Positions 35,628-45,306 of a stretch of DNA of 64,000 nucleotides are shown here, piece by piece. The notes below the pieces were generated by a model that searched no databases, was not told the origin of the DNA, and saw only the letters and a list, made by a program, of their open reading frames with translations. The translations under genes were made by a program, and so were the position numbers. Position 1 is the first letter of the stretch. Each line of letters begins with the position of its first letter. This stretch comes from Steroidobacter gossypii (GTDB lineage Bacteria; Pseudomonadota; Gammaproteobacteria; Steroidobacterales; Steroidobacteraceae): NCBI RefSeq assembly GCF_016801985.1, contig NZ_JAEVLS010000005.1, forward strand, positions 1-64,000, written 5' to 3'.

Positions 35628-36623
35628 TCACGATCGCGCATCGAGCGCTCTCAGGCGTGCAAACGCCTTGCATCCCAACGCGAAGTACTTCGCGTCGCGC
35701 TCGGTGCCAATCGACAAATACCCCAATCGATCGGCAGCGGCCAGGGTCGAATGGCTGCCTGCAAACGGGTCGTACACGATGCCGATGCCGAGCGGCAGCG
35801 CGGCGCGCACCACCTGCCGCAGGAAGCGCTGCGGCTTCAACGATGGATGAGGCGCGATCTGCCGCTCGACGCCGCGAGTCGGCGAGCACGTGATCACGTC
35901 CTTGAACGGCTCATCGTCTGAAATCCTGCGCAGCCCACCGGTTCCCCAGGTGCGCAGGTTATCGGCCGCCGTGCCTTTGAAAGGCTTGCGGAAGATTCCC
36001 CAGGGCTCCCAGCAAGAGCGCGCCATCATCGACACCTCGGAGAACTCCCGCTCGGCGCCCTTGGGGCGATCGCCGCCGCGCAATGTTTGTACGAGCCGGA
36101 TCAGCTCGCCACGCTTCTCGAAGCCGGCGCGCTGGAAGGCATGAAAAGTCATGGTCGAGAGCAGCGGATTGGATGCCAGAAACACGTGGCCGCCCGGCAC
36201 GAGCGCGCGATTGAGCCCATAGGCGAGCGCACCGAAGAAGTTGTACAGCGCGCTGATTTCCTCCTGCGACAGCACCGTGAATCTCGGCAAGGGCTGGCGT
36301 TTGGCGCCATCGAATGAGGGAGGAATGCGCCATACCCCACCGCGGCCGGCGCGAAGCTTCACATGATTCTTGGTCTCGTATTCGACGATGCCATAGGGCG
36401 GATCGGTGACGACCGCATGGATGGAATGCTCGGGCAACTCAGCGAGCCACTGAATCGCATCGGCCAGCACGCCGGTAGCGCGCTCGGATAGGTGTTGGCG
36501 ACGCTGCTCACCATGCTCGCGCAGGCGCAGCCACTGCTCGTTCTGACGATCCACCAGCGCGGCTCGCCAGGAGGTCGAGCCAACATGCTTCGTCTCATCG
36601 CCGGCAGTCACACGAGTTTTCAT
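35628..36623 (-). CDS. Orphan N6/N4 DNA methyltransferase
   Basis: A 331-residue methyltransferase with catalytic motif IV DPPYG at residues 74 to 78 and SAM-binding motif I VYDPFAGSHSTLAAADRLGY near 281 to 300. Motif IV comes before motif I, as in beta-class adenine or cytosine-N4 enzymes. The long middle segment would be target recognition. KPQRFLRQVVRAALP before motif I is the usual motif X region. No restriction gene is adjacent, so this is a solitary enzyme, possibly regulatory or a remnant of a restriction system. The target sequence cannot be predicted. It ends exactly where the opposing regulator ends. Confidence 0.88.
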   Translation of the reverse strand: MKTRVTAGDETKHVGSTSWRAALVDRQNEQWLRLREHGEQRRQHLSERATGVLADAIQWLAELPEHSIHAVVTDPPYGIVEYETKNHVKLRAGRGGVWRIPPSFDGAKRQPLPRFTVLSQEEISALYNFFGALAYGLNRALVPGGHVFLASNPLLSTMTFHAFQRAGFEKRGELIRLVQTLRGGDRPKGAEREFSEVSMMARSCWEPWGIFRKPFKGTAADNLRTWGTGGLRRISDDEPFKDVITCSPTRGVERQIAPHPSLKPQRFLRQVVRAALPLGIGIVYDPFAGSHSTLAAADRLGYLSIGTERDAKYFALGCKAFARLRALDARS

Positions 36624-36655
36624 GAGTCACGACTATACCGTGACCATGCGTGCGC

Positions 36656-37087
36656 TCACCAGCAGGCGTTCGTGTCCGGCGTGCGGGCGCCAGTCTGATT
36701 GAGCGTGAGTTCGCCGCACTCGGCATCGAGCGTTGCCTGCGACCCTTGAGGGGTTGCGCGCGCGACGTAGCCTCGCCCGTCCTCACTCACTGTGACCGCA
36801 AACGTGTAGTGACGATTCATGTCGTTCTCAGTCGCGCAGCCCAGGGTAGCTTCGGCATCGGCGTAGGTGAGATTGGTCGTATAGAAGCGCTCCATGAACT
36901 GCGCGTACTGCGACAGACACGCCGCCGCTGCATTCCGATGAGTGCGCGCAACGTAACGCTGATAGGACGGGTATGCGACCGCCGCGATGATGCCGACGAT
37001 GGCCACCGCAATCATCAGTTCGATCAGTGTCACACCGGCGGTCCGGCGCGGCCCGCGCATGGGGGTCTTGAGTCTCATAGCTTGCAT
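36656..37087 (-). CDS. pilE: Type IV minor pilin PilE
   Basis: A 143-residue prepilin with a basic leader, Gly at 18 before the cleavage site, and the mature start VTLIELMIAVAIVGIIAAVA with Glu5. Paired Cys residues at CLSQY, GCATE, DAECGEL and the terminal NACW suit the disulfide region. Last gene of the minor-pilin operon, just four bases beyond pilY1. It would be incorporated in the pilus tip or prime assembly with the other minor pilins. Confidence 0.88.
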   Translation of the reverse strand: MQAMRLKTPMRGPRRTAGVTLIELMIAVAIVGIIAAVAYPSYQRYVARTHRNAAAACLSQYAQFMERFYTTNLTYADAEATLGCATENDMNRHYTFAVTVSEDGRGYVARATPQGSQATLDAECGELTLNQTGARTPDTNACW

Positions 37088-37091
37088 CTCG

Positions 37092-40000
37092 TCAGTTCAC
37101 GATCTCACGCCAGCTCATCCGGCCGGCGCCCGCGGCCGGCCTGCGAATCTTGATGCTGTTGAGATCGCTGGTATCCATGTTCGCGTGCAGGGTGTCGCCG
37201 GTGATGGTGGGATCGTGCAGACTGTCGCCGAAGCCCACCCCGGAAGCCGGCACATCCTCGCCGTTCAATGACATCAGATCCTCGTCCGAGAAACGGCCAT
37301 CGCGACTCACGTCGAAGAACGAGTTGCCCAGTCGCGCGCCGGTAAACGGATTGATGGCCATGATGAAGCCGGCGCCCGAGGGGTGACACACGTCGGTCAC
37401 TTCCGGAATGCGCGTGGTCGCCATCAGCGCCGCGCCCTGGAAACGATTCGGCACGACGATGCGCTCGCCACGCGGCGCACGTTCCGGCGACAGCAGATCC
37501 ATATACCAACCTCGACGCCCGACGAGATCGCCGACGGCGCCGTCCTCGATCACACGCACCTCGAGCGAGCGTTGTTCGGTCTCGAGCAGGATGCGTCTTT
37601 GCACCAGATCGCCGCGTCGGGCCACGCCCGCGCCGGCGTCTTTCACGCCGTACCAGGTTTGCACTTGCCGGTCGTTGAGATCGGCGCTGCTCAGATAACG
37701 TCCTGTGCCGAAGAACACCCACACCGAGCCGGTGTCTGGATCCCGGCCAGCCAGAGGCGCCGCGGTGATGGGCTGCTCGGCGCCGCTCGGATCGCTTGCT
37801 TCAAACAGCCTCGTGACGCTCGGCGTTGCGCCGAGTTCGCTGAACTTCCAGAGATTGCCGTGCAGATCGCCCGCATAGGCGGTATCGGCGAAACCATCGT
37901 CGTTCGAATCGCGCGCGAGCACAGCAGACAACGCGTTGCTGCCTGCGACGCCCGTGTTCACGGTGGTGACCGTACCGGTGCGCACGCCGATCATCACCAG
38001 TTGCGCCGCCCCGGCAGTTGTTTCCAGGCCGTTGCCGATCAGCACGCGCCAATCGCCGTCGGCCACCTGCGCGATCACGGGTCGACCGATGTTCTTGCCC
38101 AGCGCGGCGAGATCGGCGCCGGTCTTCTCCCAAAGAAACTCCACGCGCGTCGGATCGGTCACATCGAGCGCGAATACGCCGGGGCCGCCACGTCCCATGC
38201 TGCCGACGAGCACGGTCTTCCACGCACGATCGGTGGTGTCGTAGACATCGGCGACGGCCAGCTCGCCGTCGACGAAATAACGATGCTGATACGCCGGATC
38301 GCTGTAGGAGCGCAGGTTGTTGGCGATCGCGGCCGCCGGCACAAATGCATACATCTCCGTGCCGTTCGCCGCGTTGAATCCATGGAGCATGCCGTCGTTG
38401 GCGCCGACGTAGACCACCGCGGTTCGATTGGCTTGTCGGGTGACGAATTGCGCGTAGCTGGAGGCGCCCGTGAATGTCGCCCCCTCATACAACCTGGGGT
38501 TCGGCGCACCGACGAATAACGGTGTGGAGTTGACGATGTCACCGAGCACGCCGGTGCGGGTTCGCAACGTTCCATTGGCCTGCGACTGCTCCTTGCTGCG
38601 ATTGCCGCGCAGGTAGTCCACTATGTCCTGCGAGCCCAACGCTGTCTGCTGGCTGGAGCCCAGGTTGCCATATTCGAAGGCACGATATCGGGCGTTGCCG
38701 TTGCCGCCTTGAGGATTGTGAAAATAGATCGGTCGCGTCGCCCAGTCTCTGGCCGCCAGCAACACGCCGGCGCGCCAGGCGGGGCTGCTGGACAAGGATC
38801 CATCGCTTCGCACGTTGAAGGCCCGCAACTCGCCTCGCCAGGTGCCGCTGAAGAACTGCGCCTGAAACGTTCGCGTGCTGGTGTCGACGCGGGTCGAGCT
38901 CGCCGCGAGCGAGCTTCCGGAGCCCACTGTCTCAGCGGCGATCCGTGCGAAGGCGCGATTCAGGCTGTCCACCATCCGGTCCGCTTCGCTCGCCACATAG
39001 AAATTCTCCGGGCGAGGATCGCCATTGGACAATGTTTCGCCGCTGCTCCAGGTGGAGGCATCCAAGGGCGTGGTGTTGGTGTACGGATTGTAGTTCTCGG
39101 GCACGGTGAACCCGCCGTACTTGGCAGCCAGCCAATACTGATTTCTGGCCCGCGGCTCGAGCACCTGGTTCTCTCGCACGTCCACCCAGTACGTCGACAC
39201 CGTCTGCATGTCGTCCAGATCCTCGCGCAGATCCTTGGTGTGCGAGTCGTAGGCCAGGCCGGCGATGTAGGCCGAGTTCTCGCGACCGGTGAAGGGCGTC
39301 GGAATCGAGATGCCCTCGAGCTGCGCGACTTTCTGGGTTGCGGTTACGACGTTGACGGTGCTGTCGGAAGACACCGCGCCCGGCCGCGTCGGCTCATCGG
39401 TGGCCACGCTGTTGCCGGGCAGGTTCTTGTCACGATGCGAGTTCACATCGCCGATGCCGAGCAGCGCATTGCTCTGACAGCTGTACTGCATCGGATCGTC
39501 CCAATCGGTGATGACCGGAAAGCCGTCAGCGTAGTTGTAGCGCTCCGTCGTAGTACCGCTCAGAGCGGTGTACGCGGCGACATTGCCCTGCCGCTTCAGG
39601 TAACGAATGGCCGTGTAATACAGCTCGCTCACCGGATCGTGGCTCTTGTGATTGCCCGTGGTCATCTGACCGAACTTGTTGATGTAGTTGATCACGCCGC
39701 TGTCGTTGATGGCCTGGCCGACATTGGCGGCGGTGGCGGCGGCGTCCGCCGGGTCCGGATTCCTCACCAGCACGCCGTTGGCGGGATCCCACTCGCGGTT
39801 CGCGTTGTTCACGAGCAGATTGCTGTCCGGATCCAGTTTGTTCGGGCCGACGAACTTCTGTCGGGCCCGTAGCACGCCGCCATCGCGCAGCATGCTGCTG
39901 TCGTTGAGATACCCGAACACGCTGTAACGCATGCGATCGGAATATTTCTGGATCAAGCCTTCCGGCTTCCAGCCGCCGCCCTGCGTGTATTGCACGCAGT

Positions 40001-40775
40001 TCGACTCGACGCCGATCGCGGCGTCGCAGACCTTCACTCGGATGCTGACTTCGTACACCACCGCTTCGCTGGGCGAGGTATGCACGGAAGGGTCATACGC
40101 CACGATGCCGCTGCCATTGAGATCGCCGGTGCGAGTGAAGCGCATTCGGTTGCCGAGCTGGGCGATGCGCACCGTCAGATCGTTCCAACTCGCCGGCGTC
40201 GCGCCGCGCACCAGTGAGGAACTGTTGCCGCTCGCCGGAACGCGCCGATTCGGATACACGCTCGTGCCGCCATTGCCGTCGAACCGGGCCTTCTCCAACC
40301 AAGTGACTGTGCTCGTGTCGCGCACTCGATAGCCGCCGGTCAGCGCCTTGCGAAACGGATCGATCGTCTGGGTTGCGGCCCAATTGAGGAAGTTGCCGCT
40401 CCACAGCCCGGCCGCGTGGCTGCAGGTCCGAGTGGCCGTCGTGCTGACGGGCGCAAAGTGACGATCCGTCTCGGTGACGCTGTACGAATATCGATAGCAT
40501 TTGCCGGGATCGAAATAACCCACATACACGCGCGCCACATCGTATGCGCCCAGGTTCGCCATGCTATCGAGCGTCGGCCACTCGACCGAGGGCACCAGCA
40601 ACAAGTTGCCCGGCACATTGCCCGCCACAGCAAGCGGCGACTGCGACACCCTCGTGTTCGCGTCCTGTCCGCTCGCCGCGCCGGCCAGAATCGTCAGCAA
40701 GGCGCCGATGCAAGCGTAACCCAGCCCGGCGAGCTTACGGCGCCGACTCCGCGGCGTTGGATTGCTCATCGACAT
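37092..40775 (-). CDS. pilY1: PilY1 type IV pilus tip adhesin
   Basis: A 1227-residue protein. The ATG at 40775 has GAGGA five bases upstream; an open frame reaching 40949 is inside pilX and is ignored. A signal peptide ends near GAASGQDA. The C-terminal half is the PilY1 beta-propeller with AVVYVGANDGMLHGFNAANG and a calcium-binding loop DSNDDGFADTAYAGDLHGN, matching DxNxDGxxD. Near the C-terminus GAGFIMAINPFTGARLGNSF is typical. The N-terminal third has no clear von Willebrand A MIDAS motif. It is a secreted tip adhesin and retraction regulator, coupled with the minor pilins on either side. Confidence 0.92.
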   Translation of the reverse strand: MSMSNPTPRSRRRKLAGLGYACIGALLTILAGAASGQDANTRVSQSPLAVAGNVPGNLLLVPSVEWPTLDSMANLGAYDVARVYVGYFDPGKCYRYSYSVTETDRHFAPVSTTATRTCSHAAGLWSGNFLNWAATQTIDPFRKALTGGYRVRDTSTVTWLEKARFDGNGGTSVYPNRRVPASGNSSSLVRGATPASWNDLTVRIAQLGNRMRFTRTGDLNGSGIVAYDPSVHTSPSEAVVYEVSIRVKVCDAAIGVESNCVQYTQGGGWKPEGLIQKYSDRMRYSVFGYLNDSSMLRDGGVLRARQKFVGPNKLDPDSNLLVNNANREWDPANGVLVRNPDPADAAATAANVGQAINDSGVINYINKFGQMTTGNHKSHDPVSELYYTAIRYLKRQGNVAAYTALSGTTTERYNYADGFPVITDWDDPMQYSCQSNALLGIGDVNSHRDKNLPGNSVATDEPTRPGAVSSDSTVNVVTATQKVAQLEGISIPTPFTGRENSAYIAGLAYDSHTKDLREDLDDMQTVSTYWVDVRENQVLEPRARNQYWLAAKYGGFTVPENYNPYTNTTPLDASTWSSGETLSNGDPRPENFYVASEADRMVDSLNRAFARIAAETVGSGSSLAASSTRVDTSTRTFQAQFFSGTWRGELRAFNVRSDGSLSSSPAWRAGVLLAARDWATRPIYFHNPQGGNGNARYRAFEYGNLGSSQQTALGSQDIVDYLRGNRSKEQSQANGTLRTRTGVLGDIVNSTPLFVGAPNPRLYEGATFTGASSYAQFVTRQANRTAVVYVGANDGMLHGFNAANGTEMYAFVPAAAIANNLRSYSDPAYQHRYFVDGELAVADVYDTTDRAWKTVLVGSMGRGGPGVFALDVTDPTRVEFLWEKTGADLAALGKNIGRPVIAQVADGDWRVLIGNGLETTAGAAQLVMIGVRTGTVTTVNTGVAGSNALSAVLARDSNDDGFADTAYAGDLHGNLWKFSELGATPSVTRLFEASDPSGAEQPITAAPLAGRDPDTGSVWVFFGTGRYLSSADLNDRQVQTWYGVKDAGAGVARRGDLVQRRILLETEQRSLEVRVIEDGAVGDLVGRRGWYMDLLSPERAPRGERIVVPNRFQGAALMATTRIPEVTDVCHPSGAGFIMAINPFTGARLGNSFFDVSRDGRFSDEDLMSLNGEDVPASGVGFGDSLHDPTITGDTLHANMDTSDLNSIKIRRPAAGAGRMSWREIVN

Positions 40776-40800
40776 CACGTCCTCGACTGTTGCGCCAGAA

Positions 40801-41361
40801 TCAGATGGCACGTTTGACGGTGGTCTGCAGCACGACAATGGATCGATCGACCGCGTCGGCAGGCGCGCTGCTGCGTGCGGTGACGCGATAGAAGGCGACG
40901 TTCCCTTCGGAGTCCAGATTGCCGTAGGAGCCATAGCCGGCATTCGCATTCAGACCCAGGTCGCCGTCGGCGCTGCCCGTGCCGATGAACTGTATGAAAT
41001 ATTCCGGGGTGCCCGGCGTTCTCTCGTCATTCACGTCGTGCTCGGCGTCGACGGCGATCCAGTTGGCATTGGTGCCGGAGAATGTGTTCTGTGGCAGCAC
41101 CGGGCATGGCACGGCGGCGCCGGTGGAACAATCCACGCCGCCCAGATCGGTGATGAGTCCACTCGAGGTGATGGCCTCCTCGGCCGCGCGCAGTGCCGAC
41201 TCGGCGCGCTGAAAGGCAAGCGAGCGGTCGTACATGTTGGCGCTCATGCGCTCCTGCAGGGTTGTGCCGCGCACGCCAGCCAAGCCAATGAGCGTCGCCA
41301 TCACCAGCAGAATGAGCGAGACGACCAGCGCGACGCCACGTTGACCACGACGGGCCTTCAT
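40801..41361 (-). CDS. pilX: Type IV minor pilin assembly protein PilX
   Basis: A 186-residue PilX. The N-terminus QRGVALVVSLILLVMATLIG is the unusual PilX prepilin-like start, followed by RGTTLQERMSANMYDRSLAF and FQRAESALRAAEEAI, both strongly family-like. The C-terminal beta domain ends AVDRSIVVLQTTVKRAI. It overlaps pilW by four bases. Confidence 0.9.
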   Translation of the reverse strand: MKARRGQRGVALVVSLILLVMATLIGLAGVRGTTLQERMSANMYDRSLAFQRAESALRAAEEAITSSGLITDLGGVDCSTGAAVPCPVLPQNTFSGTNANWIAVDAEHDVNDERTPGTPEYFIQFIGTGSADGDLGLNANAGYGSYGNLDSEGNVAFYRVTARSSAPADAVDRSIVVLQTTVKRAI

Positions 41362-42341
41362 GGCACGCGATTCCTCAGGGTGACGATGTGGCTGAACTCA
41401 CGCTCCAATCGACCGGCATCGACCGTCGGATCCGTCGTGACGCGTCGGTCCGCACTCTGCAGTGTGAGTGTGAACATCACCGCATTCACGTCGGTCCAGC
41501 TGTCGACGTCGATCGCATCGAAGAACTCCTCGCCGCCCGCTGCGCGATAGCGGATCTGCATATCCGTCACGCCGGTCACGATTTCTTCAGCCCCGGCGGC
41601 GCCGAGTCTGCGTCGATACAGCGAGCGTCCGCCTTCGGCCGGCCGGCCGTTGTCACCGATGTACCAGGACACGGCGGACAGGCGTGCGAGCTGCGAGTTG
41701 AGCCCGTATTCATACGGGGCGCCGTGCGGGCCGCAGACCGTGGGATAGCCGAGCTCCTGCGCGCAGTTGCCCGGGCTGACAGCGAAACCGGTGTTATGCA
41801 CCACCGCGACGTTGTTGCTGTTGTAGTTGCTGACCTGGAAGATGGCTGCGTGATCGAAGTCGCACACCATCAGGATGTCGCCCTGGGCGATCTCGGTGGT
41901 CGGGGCGGTGATGTGAAACATCGCCGAGTGGGGCACATGCTGGGCGACTGCATGCCCGGTGCCCTCGATCCCTTGCAGCTGGATCGAATCGGTGCCCTGC
42001 ACGCGATTGTTCGGCAGGGCGCCGCCAAAGCCGGCCGCGCCATCGGCTTGCGTTCCGTCGAACCCGCGCAGACCGAACCAGGTTTGCCACCATACGCCCT
42101 CATCGTTGAGCACATTGGCGACTCGACCGTCGTTGTTACAACCTGTGACGCCCGCCTGCCGCACATCGCGCGCCAAAAGTTCGAACGCTGTGCGCGCACT
42201 CTCCTGAACCTGCGACAGACCTTCGTTGGTGCGGTAACTCTGACGATTGGCGAGGATCACGCCCATTGCGCCGCCGATGACCACCAGGCCCAGCAGCATG
42301 GAGATCATCAACTCGATCAGGGTGAAGCCGCGCGATCTCAC
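41358..42341 (-). CDS. pilW: Type IV minor pilin PilW
   Basis: A 327-residue prepilin with start RSRGFTLIELMISMLLGLVV, then NRQSYRTNEGLSQVQESART and FELLARDVRQAGVTGC, all characteristic of PilW. It overlaps both neighbours by four bases, so pilV, pilW and pilX are translated together. Confidence 0.92.
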   Translation of the reverse strand: MRSRGFTLIELMISMLLGLVVIGGAMGVILANRQSYRTNEGLSQVQESARTAFELLARDVRQAGVTGCNNDGRVANVLNDEGVWWQTWFGLRGFDGTQADGAAGFGGALPNNRVQGTDSIQLQGIEGTGHAVAQHVPHSAMFHITAPTTEIAQGDILMVCDFDHAAIFQVSNYNSNNVAVVHNTGFAVSPGNCAQELGYPTVCGPHGAPYEYGLNSQLARLSAVSWYIGDNGRPAEGGRSLYRRRLGAAGAEEIVTGVTDMQIRYRAAGGEEFFDAIDVDSWTDVNAVMFTLTLQSADRRVTTDPTVDAGRLEREFSHIVTLRNRVP

Positions 42342-42814
42342 AGCCGCACCTGGGTGGTGATTTCCAGCTGAGTATCGGTCGACCCTTCGAGGGCGGCCGC
42401 GGCGCGCTCATCGTTCCAACGCACGGTGATCGTGCACAGCTCTTCGTCGCACAACACATCGCCGGTCGCGCCCGGGCCGAGTGCGTCGATGAGGCTCTCG
42501 CGCCAGTTCGCCAGAGACTCCAGCGCAAAGGTGCTTCCTTCGCTCTCGCTTTCCGTCGCATCGGTGTTGAAGTTGCCCGCGATCGCATTCGAGCGATCGG
42601 CGCGCATGGCGTCCACGATGGAGTGCGTCTGGACCACGGCGAGGCTGCGCTCCATGGAGCTTTGATTGTTTCTCAGGCTCCATAACTGCAAGCCGGCGAG
42701 GCCCAGCATGCCGAACGACAGCACCAGCACCGAGATCAGCACTTCGATGAGACCGACGCCGCGCTGTGCGCGACGCCCGTGAGCGGATCGATCCTTCATG
42801 CTCATGCCCCGCAA
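42338..42814 (-). CDS. pilV: Type IV minor pilin PilV
   Basis: A 158-residue prepilin: RGVGLIEVLISVLVLSFGML is the PilV signature, followed by LAGLQLWSLRNNQSSMERS and VDAMRADRSNAIAGNFN. The body has a CDEELCTITVRW disulfide-like segment. It overlaps fimT by 13 bases and pilW by four. Confidence 0.9.
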   Translation of the reverse strand: MRGMSMKDRSAHGRRAQRGVGLIEVLISVLVLSFGMLGLAGLQLWSLRNNQSSMERSLAVVQTHSIVDAMRADRSNAIAGNFNTDATESESEGSTFALESLANWRESLIDALGPGATGDVLCDEELCTITVRWNDERAAAALEGSTDTQLEITTQVRL

Positions 42815-43353
42815 CTTCCTGTGTACGACTCCGTGGACAATCGACTACCCGCGCCGAGCACGACGCGTCGGCCGGCGCGATCGCGCGGCGCACAGATACT
42901 GATGCGTTGATTGGTGATGATCGCCGTTCCCGTGCGAGCCAACCCGTCGGCGCCGAACGTCACACGATCGCCCGTCAAGGTGGACTGCACCGAGATGCCG
43001 CCTTCGAAGGTATTCACGACGCCGCGGCGAACCACGGTGCCATCGCCCTGCGTGACGATCCAATTGCGCCAGCTGGCAGCCGTGGCGGCGCAGTTGGTCG
43101 CGGTCGATGAACTGGCGCGACAAAAGGAAATACGGGTGTTGCGCTTGATCGCCTCGGAGCGCGCGAAGTTCATCGCCGCCACCATTTCATTCGCCTGCGC
43201 GGTCAGTCGATTCGTGACCATCAGCTGATTGAACGAGGGCACCGCGACCGCCAGCAGAATTCCGGCGATAGCGATCGTGACCATGAGCTCCACCAGGGTG
43301 AAGCCCAATATCGATCGGGCGGCGCGGCGCTGGAAGGAACGAGTCCCGGGCAT
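42802..43353 (-). CDS. fimT: FimT/GspH-type minor pilin
   Basis: A 183-residue protein from the ATG at 43353. The prepilin site is ILGFTLVELMVTIAIAGILL; NQLMVTNRLTAQANEMVAAM and FARSEAIKRNTRISFC are classic GspH/FimT features. It is the first gene of the fimT-pilV-pilW-pilX-pilY1-pilE operon. A longer open frame to 43530 is rejected because the prepilin leader is short. Confidence 0.88.
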   Translation of the reverse strand: MPGTRSFQRRAARSILGFTLVELMVTIAIAGILLAVAVPSFNQLMVTNRLTAQANEMVAAMNFARSEAIKRNTRISFCRASSSTATNCAATAASWRNWIVTQGDGTVVRRGVVNTFEGGISVQSTLTGDRVTFGADGLARTGTAIITNQRISICAPRDRAGRRVVLGAGSRLSTESYTGSCGA

Positions 43354-43562
43354 GGGTGTCGGCCGGTGTCGGCATTTACCTGAGCGATGACGTTGATGCA
43401 GCAACAATACGGAAAGAATAGGCGCTTGGTATCTGCAATTCGCGAATTGCATCTCAAGTGCTTCGATCGCAGCGGTCGCCGCGATGAGTGTTTTCCTCGT
43501 AGGGGTTCCCGCAATCGCCGCAGGCAGCAAGCGACTGAGGCGTCGCTCGGGAGAGGACTCAG

Positions 43563-43700
43563 GTGGCGGGCGGCGCGCTTACCGACGCCTTCCGCGGCCA
43601 GCGCCGCGCGGTCCCTGCCGCGGTGCTGGCCGAGGAGATGAACGTGTCACTGCGGACCATCTATCGCCGCGGTGGCGCTCTACGCCTGTCCGGAGCGGAC
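43563..43700 (+). pseudogene. Remnant of a YafY/WYL-type regulator HTH
   Basis: In the plus strand a stretch reads LTDAFRGQRRAVPAAVLAEE followed by MNVSLRTIYR, then leaves the expected pattern. The second part matches the HTH of YafY-type regulators (LAExLxVSxRTIYRD). There is no intact gene; the rest of the 540 bases between fimT and the diguanylate cyclase shows nothing I can support. Confidence 0.45.
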
Positions 43701-43893
43701 CGAGCCCACGCGCCTGCCCGTGCAACCGACCGTGCGTGAGGCTCTCCGGAGCGAGCCGAAGCCAGGGGATCCCTGAAGCATCGCGCCACCCCTCCCCTTA
43801 ATATTCGTTTTTTGCGAACCAGTTCACGCGCGCGACCCGCTGCTGCCAGCGACCGCTGCCGACATAGGGCTGAACCTGCCCGAGTAACGTGTT

Positions 43894-45267
43894 GTGACGA
43901 CTGCCACCGATCCCGATCACTGGCGCAAAAAATACTTCGACAGCCTGGACAAGCTGGAAAGCGAGAAGCTGCAGTTCCGCGCCATCGAAACGGCGCTCAA
44001 GCGGCTGGTGGGTCGCCTGTGCACGGCCGCGATCGGGCTGGCGCCGCAGCTGGATCAGCAGATCAGGAACCTGCAGGCCCTCATTCGGCGCGAAGCTACC
44101 GCCGAAGAACTGGAGAGGCTCACTCCCGCGCTCACCGAAGCCATCGGCGCACTCGACCCGCCGATCGGCGCCGCGCCCGGGGCCGCTCATGAGCCGATCG
44201 ACACCGCGCATGAAGCAACTGTCGAAGACTCGCGCCTTCGTCCGATACTCATTACCTTGCTGGCGGAGCTACGACGCGACGGCGAACTGGCGCAGCAGGT
44301 GGACACGCTCGAGTCGAAGCTCGCGGGCCCTCTGAGCAGCGCGCAGTTGCCTGACGTGCTGGCGTTGCTGACGGAGCTGGTCGGGCAACGCATCCAGCGC
44401 ATCGAAGGCGCCAAGCAGGAAATCGAAAGCCTGCTCAGTCACATGGTCGGCAAGCTGGATGAGATCGGAAAGTTCGTCGCCGAACAGCACCACAGCCAGA
44501 GTCAGTCGCAGGCGAACAGCGACACCTTGAACACGCAGCTGGTCGGTGAGATCAAGGCCATGGGCGAGACCGTGGAGTCGAGCGGCGACCTGCAGCAGAT
44601 TCGTCAGCAGGTGCGTCGGCGACTGGACACCATCGATCGGCATCTGCAGGAGTTCCGGCAGCGCGAAGCCACGTTTGTCGCGGCCAACCGCGCGCGCAGC
44701 GAACAGATGCGCTCGCGCATCTTCGAACTGGAAGCCGAGGCCAAGCGACTACACACTCAGCTGCAGGACGAGCGACGCCTTTCCACCATCGACGCGCTCA
44801 CCCGTATTCCCAACCGCCTCGCGTACGAGAAGCGCATCGAAGAAGAGCTGCATCGTTGGCGCCGCTTCAAACAACCCACCTGTCTTGCGGTGTGGGACGT
44901 GGATCATTTCAAGCGCATCAACGATACCTATGGTCATCGCGCCGGCGACCGCGTGCTGCAAGTGGTGGCCGAATGTTTCGCCGGTCGGATCCGCAATACC
45001 GATTTCGTCGCGCGCTATGGCGGTGAGGAATTCGTGATGATCCTGCCCGGCACCCAGCTTGCCGACGCCACGCAACTCAGCGAGAAGATGCGCCTTGCCA
45101 TCGCGGAGATCGGCTTTCACTTTCGCGGCTCGCCCGTGTCGATCACGGTGTCGAGCGGCGTGACCGCGCTGTTGCCGGAAGACTCCGCCGAGGTAGCTTT
45201 CGATCGCGCCGATCAGGCGCTTTATCGGGCCAAGCAATCGGGGCGCAATCGCTGCGTGACCGCGTGA
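43894..45267 (+). CDS. GGDEF diguanylate cyclase with coiled-coil N-terminus
   Basis: A 457-residue protein starting GTG at 43894. The C-terminal 170 residues are a GGDEF domain: DALTRIPNRLAYEKRI, VWDVDHFKRINDTYGH, and the active loop ARYGGEEFVMILPG. Five residues before GGEEF is RNTD, an intact inhibitory RxxD site. The first 280 residues are helical, ending in a coiled coil (RARSEQMRSRIFELEAEAKR) and have no membrane segment, so the enzyme is soluble. It should make cyclic di-GMP with product inhibition. The nearby pilus genes are a plausible but unproven target. Confidence 0.92.
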   Translation: MTTATDPDHWRKKYFDSLDKLESEKLQFRAIETALKRLVGRLCTAAIGLAPQLDQQIRNLQALIRREATAEELERLTPALTEAIGALDPPIGAAPGAAHEPIDTAHEATVEDSRLRPILITLLAELRRDGELAQQVDTLESKLAGPLSSAQLPDVLALLTELVGQRIQRIEGAKQEIESLLSHMVGKLDEIGKFVAEQHHSQSQSQANSDTLNTQLVGEIKAMGETVESSGDLQQIRQQVRRRLDTIDRHLQEFRQREATFVAANRARSEQMRSRIFELEAEAKRLHTQLQDERRLSTIDALTRIPNRLAYEKRIEEELHRWRRFKQPTCLAVWDVDHFKRINDTYGHRAGDRVLQVVAECFAGRIRNTDFVARYGGEEFVMILPGTQLADATQLSEKMRLAIAEIGFHFRGSPVSITVSSGVTALLPEDSAEVAFDRADQALYRAKQSGRNRCVTA

Positions 45268-45272
45268 GGCGA

Positions 45273-45295
45273 GCGGCGCCGTGGGCCGGCGCCGC
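45273..45295. terminator. Bidirectional hairpin between convergent genes
   Basis: GCGGCGCC and GGCGCCGC form an eight-base stem with a seven-base loop, between the cyclase stop and the opposing lipoprotein stop. There is no T run on either side. Confidence 0.45.
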
Positions 45296-45306
45296 CTCCA
45301 CCCGGA

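Noticed and set aside
38709-39872. Plus-strand open frame of 387 codons inside pilY1
   Set aside because: Antisense shadow of pilY1, with composition unlike a protein and no ribosome site.
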